64,000 nt of DNA, taken from Phragmites australis. Lineage: Eukaryota; Streptophyta; Magnoliopsida; Poales; Poaceae. The DNA lies in contig NC_084921.1 of NCBI RefSeq assembly GCF_958298935.1, positions 32,800,001 through 32,864,000 on the forward strand, written 5' to 3'. The stretch's first letter is position 1, and each line of letters starts with the position of its first letter. A program made the position numbers and the translations under genes. The notes below the pieces were generated by a model that saw only the letters and a program-made list of their open reading frames with translations, was not told the origin of the DNA and did not search any database. Positions 1-12,267 of the stretch are shown here, piece by piece.

Positions 1-1214
1 TGTAATAGCGAATCAAACATACTCTAAGTACCTCTTTTGCTCAAGTAGGGGTTCAAACTTCAAATCCACCCTCAGCTTGGCCACCCTTGACACTTAATAT
101 TGTTCTAAGTATGTCTGGCCTGTTTTGCTGCCAGGAATTCTATGGTGATCAGGAGTGCTGGATCGCAAAACCCAGGGCCCTAAAACCTCATTTGAGGTGA
201 GGTCAAATCGTGGAAGGGACAAGTTGTCCCCTGAAGATAATTGATTATACAATAGGATAAGTCACGAGAAAACTAATGCTAGGAACATCTATGGCCCTAT
301 GTTTTGTATATTCAGCTAACAAACTGTGTACATGATGTTTGTTTGCTAAATGGATGTCCAGTATTGCTCACTGTGGCAGCTGTTAACATACGGTCATACA
401 AAAGTAAAGAAAGAGAGACCGATACATATATGTATATCATTGGGAGTTAGTTCTTCATGAGTTTGGGATATATCGCCGTGTTTAAAGGTATAGATTTTTT
501 TTTATCTCCATGCACGAACCAATTCAGCAAAAGTTCAGAAAATAAAAAAGATATGCAATTCAGGTACCGCATATATAATCTGAAAGCAGGTGTGAGACAC
601 CGATTAAAAGGGGTTAGAAATATTTTTTTAACAGTACAACCCTATCCGTACGATCTTCATTGAACGTCCGTTGAAAATGTTTAATACAAAGACACGTGGA
701 CCTATCCCGTGTTCTCGAAACAAAAGGAGGATGACAGGTGCACTGCGGCCATTGCAACCACGGTCCATGACAGGGATCGTCCCGTGGAAGAGTAGGCGTG
801 TCGTTTGAATTTATTTTGTTTTCTTTTTTTTAGGTGGAAGGACGTTTGAAGTTGGAACACTCGTCCGATCCGTGGCGTGAGCGAACATAGATGCAGGAGG
901 TAGCTTGGTGCGAGGGTTTCATTTTCATTATATATGTTTTTCGTTTATTGATGAAAAGATCAAAATTCGTAAAAAATCATTTAAGTTTTATTTATTTTTC
1001 GTTCTTATTACGCAGGTTTCACATGTCAGTCAATTTTTTTGAATTAGATATTTAGGTTCACTCCGTAATTCTCAAAATTTGAAAATTTAAATAAAATTTT
1101 GGTAAAATTTTAATCCCTGAGCCTAGCAGGAGGAACTGAGACGGACAAACGAAAACGGTCGCTCTGGCGGGCGATCCCAAATACTCCGTGCATCGGCCGG
1201 ATGACCCCAGCAAA
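1..1214. other. Intergenic, no gene recognised
   Basis: AT-rich DNA upstream of the GDSL gene. Open frames are short, lack recognisable motifs and show no splice-linked continuation. The left part could be the 3' flank of a gene outside the window, but nothing in the sequence proves it. Confidence 0.5.
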
Positions 1215-2012
1215 TAGCAAATATGAACTTTTTTAAATAATATTATTTTATTAGAAAATTATAACAATAATACTTAAAATTTGATATTATTTGTGGAAAT
1301 AGGTACACGTCGATACGCGGAGCCGTGGGCCAACACGTTATGTGACAGTGAGCCCTAGGACCTGTTATCACTATGCGTACTAATCTTGTATCCGCAGATG
1401 ATATTTAAAAGAAATTTATAGTTTTTTCATATGATTTTGGATATATATGAATTTTATATGAAAATTATATTTATTGATGATATATACTACTTTATAATTG
1501 AATATTTTTCGTTTGAATCTCTTTAGATACTTAAAAAGTGGCTAGAAATTTCAGATCTAATTTTTTAATCTGAAATTTATAACCCTTTTTGACATCTAAA
1601 TATATTTAAATGAAAAGTGTTCAAAAGTTGTAGATATGATCAGTATATAATTTTTTATAAATATCATATCTATTCGAGATCATATAAAAAAGTTATGATT
1701 TTTTTAATATCATCTACATGATATATGACCTATTAGCACATGTTGACGGGTGCTAGAGCTCACTGGCACGTAACATATCAGCACTCTAAGTGCCGACACA
1801 TATATATTTCTGTAAATATCATATTTTAAGTAATATTTTTGTATGACATATAACCTGTTGGCACGTGCAGTGTTGACAGACGCTAGAGCTCACTGGCACG
1901 TAACATGTTGGCACTCCAATGCCGACATATATATTTCTATAAATATCAGATTTTAAGTAATATTTTTATATTTTTTAATAAAATAATATTATTTAAAAAT
2001 ATTCCAAATAGG
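1215..2012. mobile_element. Non-autonomous TIR element with internal tandem repeat
   Basis: A perfect 20-base inverted match (TAAATAATATTATTTTATTA at 1234-1253, its reverse complement at 1976-1995) sits inside longer imperfect inverted ends of roughly 40 bases. The interior is very AT-rich and non-coding and holds a duplicated unit of about 120 bp. There is no transposase, so it would depend on enzymes supplied elsewhere. Superfamily is unclear because the target-site duplication is ambiguous (CAAATAG occurs at both borders). It ends about 400 bp before the GDSL start codon. Confidence 0.6.
1724..1969 (+). repeat. Two-copy tandem repeat of about 120 bp
   Basis: Two diverged copies lie head to tail, about 1724-1842 and 1843-1969. 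Each contains the core GCTAGAGCTCACTGGCACGT followed by AACATNNNNGCACTC and a GCCGACA block, then an AT-rich tail ending near TTTTAAGTAATATTTTT. The repeat lies inside the TIR element just described. Confidence 0.75.
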
Positions 2013-2205
2013 AATAACGCCATCACGAGGGCGGAGGGCCGCTGGTGTTGGAGATCGAACAATGCGCAGCGGCGCGGGCCAGCTGCAGGCCGAGGCATCC
2101 AACCGCCGGCTGCGGCACAACACGCCTTCCACTTCAGGAGGACCAAACTGCAAAACGATCCGAGCCTTCCTCTTCTCTTGGAATGGAATGGATCGATCGG
2201 TCGAT

Positions 2206-2241
2206 CCCTCCCTCCCTCCCTCCCTCCCCTCGCCTTTAAAA
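2206..2241 (+). promoter_or_regulatory. Candidate core promoter: pyrimidine tract and TATA-like box
   Basis: A CCCTCC-repeat pyrimidine tract (2206-2230), like the Y patches of plant promoters, is followed by TTTAAAA at 2235-2241. The box lies about 165 bp upstream of the GDSL start codon, which leaves room for a leader of about 130 nt. Inferred from position and composition only. Confidence 0.4.
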
Positions 2242-2291
2242 CCGGGACCTCCCCTCGTCTTCCTCGTCGTTCCCCTCTCCCTCCCAGTGCC

Positions 2292-2357
2292 ATGTCAACG
2301 GCCGCCCTGCCCCTCCGCCCAGCCCTCCTCCTGCTCCTATCTCTCCTTCTCGTCTAG
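2292..2357 (+). CDS. Upstream ORF in the GDSL leader, 21 codons
   Basis: ATG at 2292 opens a 21-residue frame ending TAG at 2355-2357, in the same frame as the main start at 2406. The peptide (start MSTAALPLRP, then a leucine run) is hydrophobic like a signal peptide. It is most simply a uORF that could lower translation of the main frame, or the remnant of an older in-frame N-terminus cut off by the stop. Confidence 0.4.
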   Translation: MSTAALPLRPALLLLLSLLLV

Positions 2358-2405
2358 GAATCGCCCCCCTCTGCTCCGGATCGGCGCGGCTTCTCCGCCC
2401 CCGTC

Positions 2406-5400
2406 ATGCCATTCGCGCGGGAGGCTCTGCTCGTCGCCGGGGTGGTCTTGTTGGCTGCGGCTGCGGCTGCGGCGGCGGATGGGGGGAGCGGAGGAGCAGG
2501 GGTGTGCTTCGGCCAGGTGTTCAGCTTCGGGGACTCGCTCACGGACACCGGCAACTTCCTGCTCTCCGTGCCCGAGGACTTCCCGGACCCCGCGCGCAAT
2601 CTCCCCTACGGCCAAACCTTTTTCGGCCGCCCCTCTGGCCGCTACACCGACGGCCGAAACCTCCTCGATTTCTTAGGTAACCTCCGCTCCCGCCTAACCC
2701 TCTCCGTTGCTCTCCTTGTCTCTTCTCCTTGCTCGCACTTCTTCGATAATCTGCTCCTCCTTGGTTCCTCTGTCGCTGTTGGGTACTCTCTAGTCTATCT
2801 CCCCCGGACGTAATGGGGACGAAATTTCTCAGCTCTGGTACGAATCCAAACTTAATATACCGTGGATTTTGTTCTAGAATAAGAAGAATAAGGTTTAAGG
2901 GAGATGGACGGTGTACTTCTTGCTTGCAACGCCTCGCATAGTTAGATCGATTGATTAATTTCTTTTTTGTCTGTATCCTTGCCGCGTACTCGTTCACGGC
3001 ATGATGAAGGGGAGTCGCTCTACGCGTTTGATTTTTCTTCAAGCGATGGGCTTATCATCGATTTTCTTTTTAGGAGCCGCCACCGGCGGTGTGGTGACAA
3101 TATAGTAAGCCCAGTCCTGCTATTTTTCCCTGTCGGCCTCCAACATGAACATGTAGCTACTACTAAGGTTGGGGATTTGTCAACCGTGCCTCCCGTCGTA
3201 ATTGAGATCAAAATACCCATGTGGGGTTAAGGAATTGCTTTCTAAGCACATGCAAGATCATGCTGAGTTTCAGGGATTATAAGTAGCTGCAGCCACGAAT
3301 TTTCCTTTTTTTCCCTTCCAATGTTATATACTATAACGGATTTGGGTGGGGAAGAAATATTCAAGTGTAGTTACCCACCTTATACAGGGTATATCAGCAC
3401 AAGTTGGTTGCCTTCCCCAGTTCTTTCCAACCACTAGAAATTGCTGACATCATCTCCTTGAACTAGCACACAATTGGTAGCTCCAACTACCAGTGAATTG
3501 GTGGCGTTCACATCATCACGTGGTCAACACTTGTATATCAGCCTTTAGATTTCCCCCCTTATTTCCTTTATTGTTATGTGCAGCGGAAGCGTTTGGGCTG
3601 CCGTTTGTGCCGCCGTACCTCGGTGGCGGGGACTTTCAGCATGGCACAAACTTTGCGGTAGGTGGGGCCACTGCTCTCAGTGGCTCGTTCTTTCGGGAAC
3701 GTGGTGTGGAGCCTACATGGACGCCACACTCACTTGATGAGCAGCTGCAGTGGTTCAAGAAGCTGCTCCCATCCATTGCACCGTCAGAGCCAGGTATGCA
3801 CCTTCCTGAGTTTTTCTATTTAGCCGCAGTTTATTTCCATTTTCCAGCATGGTTTCGATGAAATGCTATGGTTTGTTGAACCATTACCTGCTTACTGATT
3901 TAGTAATAAATGTTAAGGAAACATGTGATTGGTGGCTTCGTGGAACCTCTTACCTGGTTAGAGGTTTAGTAATAAATGCAAATTAAGATGGCCAAAGAAT
4001 GACAGGCATGCTGAAAACATGCTGGCTATCTGGCCTGACTGGCCAACCTATCGGTTGCATGACTGTTCACTGCGAGGTGCGAGCTGCTGTTTGCAACTTG
4101 CGTCAAAGCGCTGTGCTTTGCTTTCTGTTACAGTTAATAGCGATTGTAGTTGACCTGTGGCTGCAAGAGCTCACCAGATAAATGGCACTGCATAATTCAC
4201 TGCGTTTGAGTCTTCTGACAAGGTGAAACTTGGGTGCTTTTAAGTGTGATCAGGTGCATAGGTTGCTGTTGAGTTATGATGGGCACATGGGTGGAAACTA
4301 TGTTGTTTTTGACCACCAAGTAATATGCTAGAAAATGTTTATTGACTTTTTGAAGAAAACCAGAATATATGGAGTGGGTTTTCAAATGAACGTCTGTCTC
4401 ATTTGACTCTTGTTCCATATGTGGCATCACTGAATTAGCTCTCGCTCAAATGTGTTATTCACATAATGCTCAATTAGGTGTGTACCACCAGTTTTTCTTT
4501 TCCAAATTTGGTGAAAACTGAAAAGTGAAAACTCAAACTGGCATGTCCACTAATTTTTTAACTTATATGCAGAACGCAGTGATATAATGTCCAAATCGCT
4601 TTTCCTTGTGGGGGAGGTTGGTGGAAATGATTACAACCATCTAATCGTCAGGGGAAAATCTCTTGATGAGCTACATGAGCTTGTTCCTAATGTTGTTGGT
4701 GCCATAAGCTCGGCCATCACGGTATGCATGTGTCTCTCCCTTCTTTTTTTTAGGAGTACTGGGAGCATCTACATGTTTGCTTTAACAGTTTATGTATTTT
4801 TCAGGATCTTATAAATCTTGGAGCAAAGAAATTAGTTGTTCCAGGGAACTTTCCAATAGGGTGTGTCCCACTGTATCTTGCGATCTTTCCAAGCCATAAA
4901 GAGGATTACTATGATGAACAAACAGGGTGCATTAAGTGGCTAAACAAATTCGCTGAGTACCATAATAAGATGCTTCAGGAGGACTTGGAGAAGCTGAGGA
5001 ATCTTCACCCTGATGTGACCATCATTTATGCTGATTATTATGGAGCTGCATTGAACATATTCCGTGCCCCACTCCAGTTTGGTGAGTACCACTTCAAAAG
5101 GAAAATTAAATTAAGAATGCAAATGATGTTGATTTTCTGCCTAAGGGTATTGATCCTATTATATTGGTTGGTACATGAGAAATATTTCTAAAAATCCTGA
5201 AAAAAAAATCTCACATTTGGGATGTGTTACGTCTTACGTCACATACAATCCAGATTTCACAATCATACGGTAAGTTCGGGACAAACCGAAATGAGATGGT
5301 TCAGCATATGCCTTTTTATATATTTTTGTCTCATTTATCCTTTTTGTGTTTCCCACATGCTACCATATTTGTCCTCACAAATTTACGGATATGCATATCC

Positions 5401-7022
5401 TTATGTCATTGTTCTTCTCAGAATGGTAGCGGCCATCCATTACTGTGAAGTTGCTTTTCCCAAAACAGAAACCATATTCTTAAGTGTTTCGGGTCGTTGA
5501 GATATTGTTGTAGGTCAAGCATTCCTTTGTATCTGAACTATGTTATGTTTAGTTCATTAATAACTTAAGGGAAAACTGATGTTTAATTGGCTATACACAA
5601 GATAGATGTGATAGTGTATGACTGTAACCAAGTGGTATTACCTAACATTGAACATATTGTTTTTATTTCTGGTTAGAGCAATCATTCGTTTGACAACATT
5701 CAAGCCTTACTGAATTTGACCAATCATGCTCTTTTGGGACAAGAATGAGCCTCTAAATTGAATCTGAATAATGTTATCATCACTTTATTGGTAATTAACT
5801 TATAACTGGGACATAGCTAGCGACCATAGACAGGTCAGAACAAGGCAATTAAGGCCCTGTTTGTTTCCTACTTCTGGTTCTGGTTCTGCTACTGGCAGAA
5901 GCCAGAAGTCAGAACAAACGGGGTTCTGGAGAAGTGAACTAAATCTGAGAAGCTCGCTGAGATATGCTTTTCTGAGAAGCTATGTGCTGAGAAGTCAAAA
6001 ATTTATTGTAGAAGTCAACAGCTTATTTCCAAAAATAGCTTTTCAGACAAGCCAAAAGCACAGTTTTTCAGAAAAGCTCAAAAGCAGAAGCCCAAACAAA
6101 CAGGCCCTAACACTTGATCTTATATACTTCATGTCTTTAGGATAATATGACTGGACATTTTTACATGTGTAGACTGAAGGTATAAGGTTTAGGCTTTTAT
6201 TTGCTGCTCCAATGCTTGCCTTTAGCCTTTTATAGTTCTGATGGTGCAATCCAGGCTACAACGTGTAGGTTGAGCTTCAAATCAACTTTGCACTGTTCTG
6301 CAAAGACGCAGGCCTGTTTATGTATGCTTAAAGTAGTCCCAAATCATGCCATGTTTTAATAACTAGTTGTGCGTCAAAATCTGAGTCTTATTTGGTTTGA
6401 CCTATCCACATAACAACACAAAGATGCCAGTGTTTTCGACACAAGTTTCACTATCTTATAAAAATCCAGTCATCCACTAATCTACATTTCATTTTTGTTT
6501 CAACATACATGCACCTGTGGCACATATCTCAGCATCCACAGGTGATATACTTCAACAATGCCACCGAAGCTCAATTTATCAAAAAGATCCTTAACACAGA
6601 AGAAGGAACAAATTTAGAGAAGCACAAAGAGCGACAGAAACAACACTGTTCTTGCTCTATGTACCCTTCTGTCTTCCATAATTGCTGTTTATTAAGCAAA
6701 GACTGATCCTGCTGCAGGTTTCACTGTCCCACTGAATGCATGCTGTGGAAGTGATGCTCCATATAATTGTTCCCCATCGATATTGTGTGGACGTCCTGGA
6801 TCTATGGTGTGCTCTGACCCATCAAAGTACATCTCGTGGGATGGTCTACACTTCACCGAGGCAACCTACAAAATTGTCATTCAAGGAGTACTAGGGGGTT
6901 ATGCCATTCCTCCTCTTTCAGAAACCTGCAAGGGTGGAGAATACAAAATCTCTCAACTTCACCAATGTACAGATAATCCAACAAATACTGTGACATACCA
7001 TGCCGTGAGCTCTTTTATTTGA
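2406..7022 (+). CDS. GDSL esterase/lipase (SGNH hydrolase), five exons
   Basis: Exons 2406-2676, 3584-3793, 4573-4721, 4805-5081 and 6718-7022 join in frame with GT-AG introns to a 403-residue protein, a normal size for plant GDSL lipases. Residues 1-24 are a signal peptide, so secretion is expected. Block I is FSFGDSLTDTGN with nucleophile Ser44; block III is GGNDYN at 177-182 with Asn179; block V is WDGLHF with Asp344 and His347. The oxyanion-hole and catalytic residues seen are therefore intact. The family hydrolyses ester bonds of lipids, cutin-like polyesters or acetylated sugars; the substrate cannot be read from sequence. The start at 2406 is chosen because the upstream in-frame ATG (2292) is stopped at 2355. 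A 255-bp MITE lies in intron 4 without touching splice sites. Polypyrimidine tracts and exon phases (1,1,0,1) are consistent. Confidence 0.93.
5853..6107. mobile_element. MITE in intron 4 of the GDSL gene (Tourist/PIF-like)
   Basis: The element starts GGCCCTGTTTGTTT and its right end is the near-complement AAACAAACAGGCCC. It is flanked on both sides by TAA (5850-5852, 6108-6110), the three-base target duplication of PIF/Harbinger elements. At 255 bp with no coding capacity it is a MITE. The interior is rich in GAGAAGC and AAAGC motifs that fold back on each other. Confidence 0.85.
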
Positions 7023-7790
7023 TCCAGTGAGCTCAAGCGCATGTAGAGCTTTAACAAGCACGACAGATGTAGCAGGATCCAGCATCTTGGACACTTCTCA
7101 AAGCCGAAAAGAGTCCAATGAGCTGCAGTCTTGTATTTCTTCAACCCATTTTGCTGCTGTAAGGAGAGAAAAAGAGAGGAGATTTTGCAGAGCAGAATAT
7201 CGCGATGGTTGAGCGCATTGCTTTGTTCGACTCTTTTTACTTAGCAGCGTACTGCGTCAGGAAGTGGAAGAGACACCATACAGATCATGTTTACAGTGTG
7301 TGCAGGTGGTCATACTATATAGGAAACTAGGTTTATGATTCAGCTCCTGAGGGCAATGTATGTAGGCCTCGTTTGATATAGTTTCAGATTCGAAATTCAT
7401 GCTAGATCTAGAATTTATATAATAAATAAAATATTTTAAATATTTATTTTTTTCAAATAAAAATTAGATGACTAAACTAAATATTCTCAATTCGCCTACG
7501 GTTTTAGATCTGGATTTTTCTTGAAGCTGGTTATGATCAGTTTTAAAGAATTCAGGATCCTATATATGGGTTTTGGTTTTGCCTTTGATACAAGCGTATA
7601 TACATGAAGCTTGATTGATCGACATTCTGTATCATGTGATCATCATGGAATGTTGATGTTCAAAACTGACAGTCTGGGATCTCCAGTCTGGTTTCCAACC
7701 TTCGAGTACAAATTTACGGTTCGGATTCCGTTCAACCGATGCTGTTGTGGCCAGGTACCGAACAACAAGTGATTCATTCAAGATGATACT
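7023..7790 (+). other. GDSL 3' UTR and downstream flank
   Basis: Follows the GDSL stop codon. No further coding exon is supported. A TA-rich stretch at about 7365-7570 starts AGGCCTCGTTTGATA, which resembles a MITE end, but I could not find a convincing matching right end. Confidence 0.4.
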
Positions 7791-8600
7791 GTTACGAACC
7801 GAAGGATGTGATCAATAACTGCCGATGGCAATTCTACCTGTCCATTAGGGAAGGGGTGTCCCCAACGGACATGCATTCGTTCATCTTGTATATAATCACA
7901 ACAGATCAATGAAATTGATACACGGGTTCATTCTCTATTATGACTCTTGATTGTCTATTACTTTTATACTCACATGTTATCACGCACTCCCGCTTTACAA
8001 CGACGCTAATCAGCCTGCACTACAGAGGTCCTCCGATATGGTGACCATGACGCCAAACCTCAAGGTGGCATCCTTAGCCTCCAGGCCACATCAGTGACAG
8101 AGGCGGCCAACCCCACGCGCCTCTCGAGCCTTTGTCAGGCTTCATAAAGGGCCACACTTGTTATTAGAGGAAATAAAAACTCTTGTTATTGATTCATGGG
8201 GTGTTTATATATTTATATATATTGAATAGATATGATGAAATGATATATCTATTGGGAAGACACATCTTCTCAATAGACATAACTCTTGATATTTGATGAA
8301 TTAATCACATGGTTAAATACCTAAAGGGTGTCTCTTCACTAGAGGTAGTTATTTTACAGCACTTCCCCTTGATCAATTTGGTCATCTGTATATATTATGT
8401 ATATATAATATTAAAAACTCTTCCAAAAACCTTGTGAGAAAAATTTGAGGAGAAATATAATATGGTGATATGCTGTTAAAACTTCTTTAAAACTCAGCAA
8501 AAAAATAAGGGAAAAATTATACATCATATATTAAAACTCTTTAAAAAAACCCTGTAGGAAAAACTTCAAATTTTTTCAAAAGCCATCAATTTGGATTTGC
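7791..8600 (+). mobile_element. Ty1/copia LTR and leader relic
   Basis: Bases around 7850-7985 resemble the LTR at 16923-17068: a short inverted motif, then CATCTTGTATATA, a GATCAATGAA tract, TCTATTACTTTTA and a TTATCACGCAC segment where a primer-binding site would start. Bases 8370-8600 (GATCAAT, CTTCCAAAAACCTTGTGAG, TGCTGTTAAAACTTCTTT) have a diverged homologue at about 30530-30660. No gag or pol follows, so this is a truncated remnant. Confidence 0.55.
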
Positions 8601-8661
8601 TGTGTGCTCGCGGTCAGACCTTGGGCTGTGCTGGTCTGACTGCCAGCACAGACAACAGTAG

Positions 8662-10340
8662 TTGCCTTCGCCGGTTCTTCATAAATTGGTTGTTTCTCTT
8701 TTCAAATACTTTGTAATATCTTATAGGATCAGTGAAACTGGACGTACGTTGAGAAATATGTTGGCTAGCTGGACTAAGCCAAAGAAAAGATTGGTGGAGT
8801 CAGACTCTAATAATGATCCTCAGCATTTTGACTGGATTTCACCTCAAAGTAACATTTGTGAGGAATCCTCATCTTTTATTGAAAATGTTAGTGATCATCA
8901 TATGAATGATGCTAATGATGAGGATGAGGAAATCAATTATCAAACATATAGGACCTTTAGGAAATCTTGGACTGCTGTTGAATACACTAAAGCAAGAAGC
9001 ACCTATCAATATGCTTTAGACAATGATGCAACTCAACCTTAATTCTATACCATGGTGCAACAAGATGCTTTTTATGGTCACATTCTGAAAAGGACCATCT
9101 ATGAGCAAAATGGATTGATTAGAATTATGTGAGAGGATAGCCTAGCATGCATGATTTCACTGAGATCTTTCAAGAATTAGGTATTTATGAGCTTGTGAAT
9201 TTCAAGTGTGATTGGAATGTTACTGTTGTAAGACAATTATATGAAACTGTTGAAATTTCATATGAAACTCAAAAGATTGAATGGATGACTGGATCCAGGA
9301 AGTATGAAGCTTCATTTAGAGATTTTGCAAGTGCAGTGTGAATACCCTATAATGTTGTATATAGATCCATTGATGTGAATGATGAAGATTGTTTCACTGA
9401 CGATATGTGGAGTACTTCCTATGAGCCAGTGGGTGTTGTTTCTAAAGTCACTCTTGGAACAATGATGGGATTGAAGGCGTTACCTGCAACGATCAACACG
9501 AACGTGAGAACCACTTTTGCTCCTAAAAGTGGAAATAGTGATATCATTCATAATCACTATTGAACATTATCGATCATATTATGAATAGGTGCAAGATTGA
9601 TGTGATTAACTTTATCCTGAAAGCAATTGATGATATCACTGTGAGCATCACTCCCAATCTGCACTTCACTCCATACATCATGTCACTTATCCTCATGAGG
9701 TCCAACTTCTACCAAACCTCTTGTGAGATAAAATATATGGGATATAGACCTTTCAAGGTGTATCCGATTATTCTTCATAGAGGTTAGGGAAGTCAGGGTG
9801 TTCCTGCAGCTCAGGGAGATCAGCATGAGGAGCCTCTTCTGCCTCAGGCATCGCCAACTCCAGAGCCAGTTCCGCCTTAGTGGACACCTCCAGCTAGATT
9901 ATTTGATCCCTACATGGCATCTATCCAGCAGGGCTTTCAGCAGACTTTGGACTCTTTACATGCAAGTTTCCAACAGAATTACTATCAGCATATGATGACA
10001 GAGTTCCAGTCCACTCGTGCCATCTCTCTTGCTTGAGAAGACATTACAACTCTCAGTGCACAAAACCAAGAGTTAAATGACATATTTCATAACTTATCTC
10101 TTGAATAGCAGAGTTTTCAGACTCAGTTCTCTAGCTTCACAGATCACTTCTACAACGTCTATCCTAGGCCTCCTCCACCTCCTCCTCAGGATGACTAGAC
10201 CTTTTGGTATTTGATGCCAAAGGGGGATAAGATGAAAAAGACGGAAGAAGTGAAGCGCAAGAGTGAGCGAAAGAAGGAGCTATATTTTATTTTAGTTATG
10301 TGAATATGTGACTTGTTTTTATTGTCGTTCTATCGTGTCT
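8662..10340 (+). pseudogene. Decayed extra ORF of a retroelement (plant transposon-protein type)
   Basis: Open pieces at 8662-9042, 9147-9341, 9375-9563 and beyond read as one decayed protein broken by stops and frameshifts. The middle part (WMTGSRKYEAS, then LPATINTNVRTTF, PKSGNSDIIHNHY) matches in character the 'putative plant transposon protein' family found in LTR retroelements of grasses and other plants. A proline/glutamine-rich tail with a PRPPPPPP run follows. It lies just upstream of a polypurine tract and an LTR, the usual place of the extra (env-like) ORF of SIRE-type copia elements. Family naming is from memory of motif character. Confidence 0.5.
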
Positions 10341-10810
10341 CATAAACCTTATTACTTGCATTTACTTCTTATGTTTGCATATAAACTATGTGTGAACTTA
10401 GTATTTTATGTTGATTAAGAACCTTCGATATTGTAATGTGATCAACTATGTTAATTTACTTATCCTTTTGTTCATCTCTATTTCTATGTTTTTAGTGATA
10501 TATTTGAAATGGTAATCTCATTGATAATATCTCTTTCTGCGGATCCAAGAATACATGGTAAACTCCGCCAAAATTTTATTCAATTCTTTAACTTGCGCAT
10601 GTTTTTTTAATTTCTAAACCTTATGGGCACATGTGTAGAGGGAGCTTACCTCACCATGAGTTTGATAGCAATTATTTCTCATTAATTTCGTATTCTTGAA
10701 ATTCTTGCTATGAAAACTCACTTCTGAGTCTTCTTTATGCTTTGTGCTAAAAGTAGGTTTAAAACTAAAACCACATCACTTCTCAGTGTTATTATCATCA
10801 ATTACCAAAT

Positions 10811-12170
10811 ATGGGGAGATTGAAGCATCTAGACTCGTAATTTGTATTTCGGTAATTAATGACAATAAAGAATTGTTGATTAACATGTTTATATTGAAGT
10901 ATGAAAAATGTTAGTCACAAGAATGTTGCGAAACTAGAAGAAGCATATGTGTAAGATATGCAAATGGCTAGCTCAAGGCTAAGGTATAAAATATAGAGTA
11001 TTTTCTTTTGCTGGCCAATGGTGATTAGAGAAGAGAAATGACTAGATTAATAGGATAAGTGACGTACTGTTAAGAGGGGTTAATGTGTGTTTACTTGAGA
11101 TATCAAAAGTGCTACAATTGCTTAAACTTGCATTTTATGTAGAATGAGAAATTTAATCTGAGAAGAACCGAGAAAAATACCTTCTGAGTGTTCTGTGTCG
11201 TAGCGGTCTGACCGCTAGCAGTGGCCGATCTGACCAATGTATAAACAAGGCCGAAGTTTCCCAAGTTCTTAATTCACGATCTGACCACAAGGTGTCCCAG
11301 TCTGACTGCCAAGGAACAGAGAGTTTTGGATTCTTTGCCCTTGTTGGCGATCTGACCGCTGGGGCTTTGACCGCTAGGGAACAAAGAGTTTTGATACTCT
11401 GTTTGAGGCTCACGGTCTGATCGAGACCAGTAGCGGTCTTACCGCCAGGTCATTTATTCACTGATGTTAGTGTCATCATTACACTTTTTGTAGCCATTGG
11501 ATTAGCGGTGGTCTGACCGCCAGATGCGCAGAGTATTTAAACTTTGTGCAACAACCATATTTCGAGTAGTGGGCTATAAATAGACCCATTGCTGGTTCAA
11601 AGGTAGAGTCTAGCATTTCATTTCAATACTCTTGAGTACTTGACATCCTCATCTCCCTCTCTTGGCTTAGTGGTTACATTTTGAGAGTGTGAGATCACCT
11701 ACTGCATAGCTTTGAAGAGTTTGAGCTTTGTGGCACTATTAATCCTTCAAGCAAGCCTCGCTACTCTTAGAGGTTTCCGCCTCCTAAACGGCTTGAAGGT
11801 GCTTCAAACAAACTTGTGAAGGAGCCACGATGGTGATTATGAGAGGTCTTGAGCACTCCTCATCGGAACGATAAAGTACTACTCTAGTGTAATCGAGGTT
11901 TTAAGTAGTTCATTGTTTTGTTCCAACTTAATATCTAATTGCTCAATGTAAGTCATTTCTCGTGGTGAGAATTGCATATTTGATAGAGAAGCGGCTAGAA
12001 ACTTGAACTTATCTTAACGTAGATTAGAGGTGATCGGCAAATCACCGATACCATAAGATAAAATTCTAGTGTCATCTCTTGTGTTATTTATATTCTTGCA
12101 GTTTACCTTATGAAATTTATTTTTCTACATAGACAACACTAACAACATGCGAGTAAATTTCCTATCAGAT
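10811..12170 (+). mobile_element. SIRE-like copia 3' LTR with polypurine tract
   Basis: ATGGGGAGAT at 10811-10820 resembles the polypurine tract used at 22327-22339 and is followed at once by a TG start (10821). The following ~1.35 kb has the layout of the 17370-18994 LTR: opening ATTAATGACAATAAAG, a mid-section of inverted-motif repeats, a TATAAATAGACCC promoter-like box near 11574, and an end with GATACCAT, ATTCTTGCAGTTTACC. The right border is approximate. With the ORF at 8.7-10.3 kb it is the 3' part of a truncated element. Confidence 0.6.
11202..11521 (+). repeat. GGTCTGACC inverted-motif array inside the LTR
   Basis: At least six spaced versions of an AGCGGTCTGACCGCT-type palindrome occur, for example at 11202-11216, about 11274, 11346, 11411, 11433 and 11504-11521, several degraded on one side. 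Related motifs also sit at about 8607-8640. The layout parallels the ACCGGATNNTCCGGT array in the LTRs of the 17.4-24.0 kb element. Confidence 0.7.
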
Positions 12171-12267
12171 TCCTAAAGATATGGTACATACTGAAAACAC
12201 TGAGCATATGCACATGTGTAAATATGTGGACATAAGGATTTGAAGTCTGATAAACAAAGTTATTATA

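Noticed and set aside
2062..2676. 204-codon frame overlapping the GDSL first exon
   Set aside because: It runs in another frame through GC-rich exon 1 and lacks the GDSL motif; the 2406 frame has signal peptide, FGDSL motif and a proper splice donor.
7365..7570. MITE downstream of the GDSL gene
   Set aside because: The left end looks MITE-like, but no matching inverted right end or target duplication was found.
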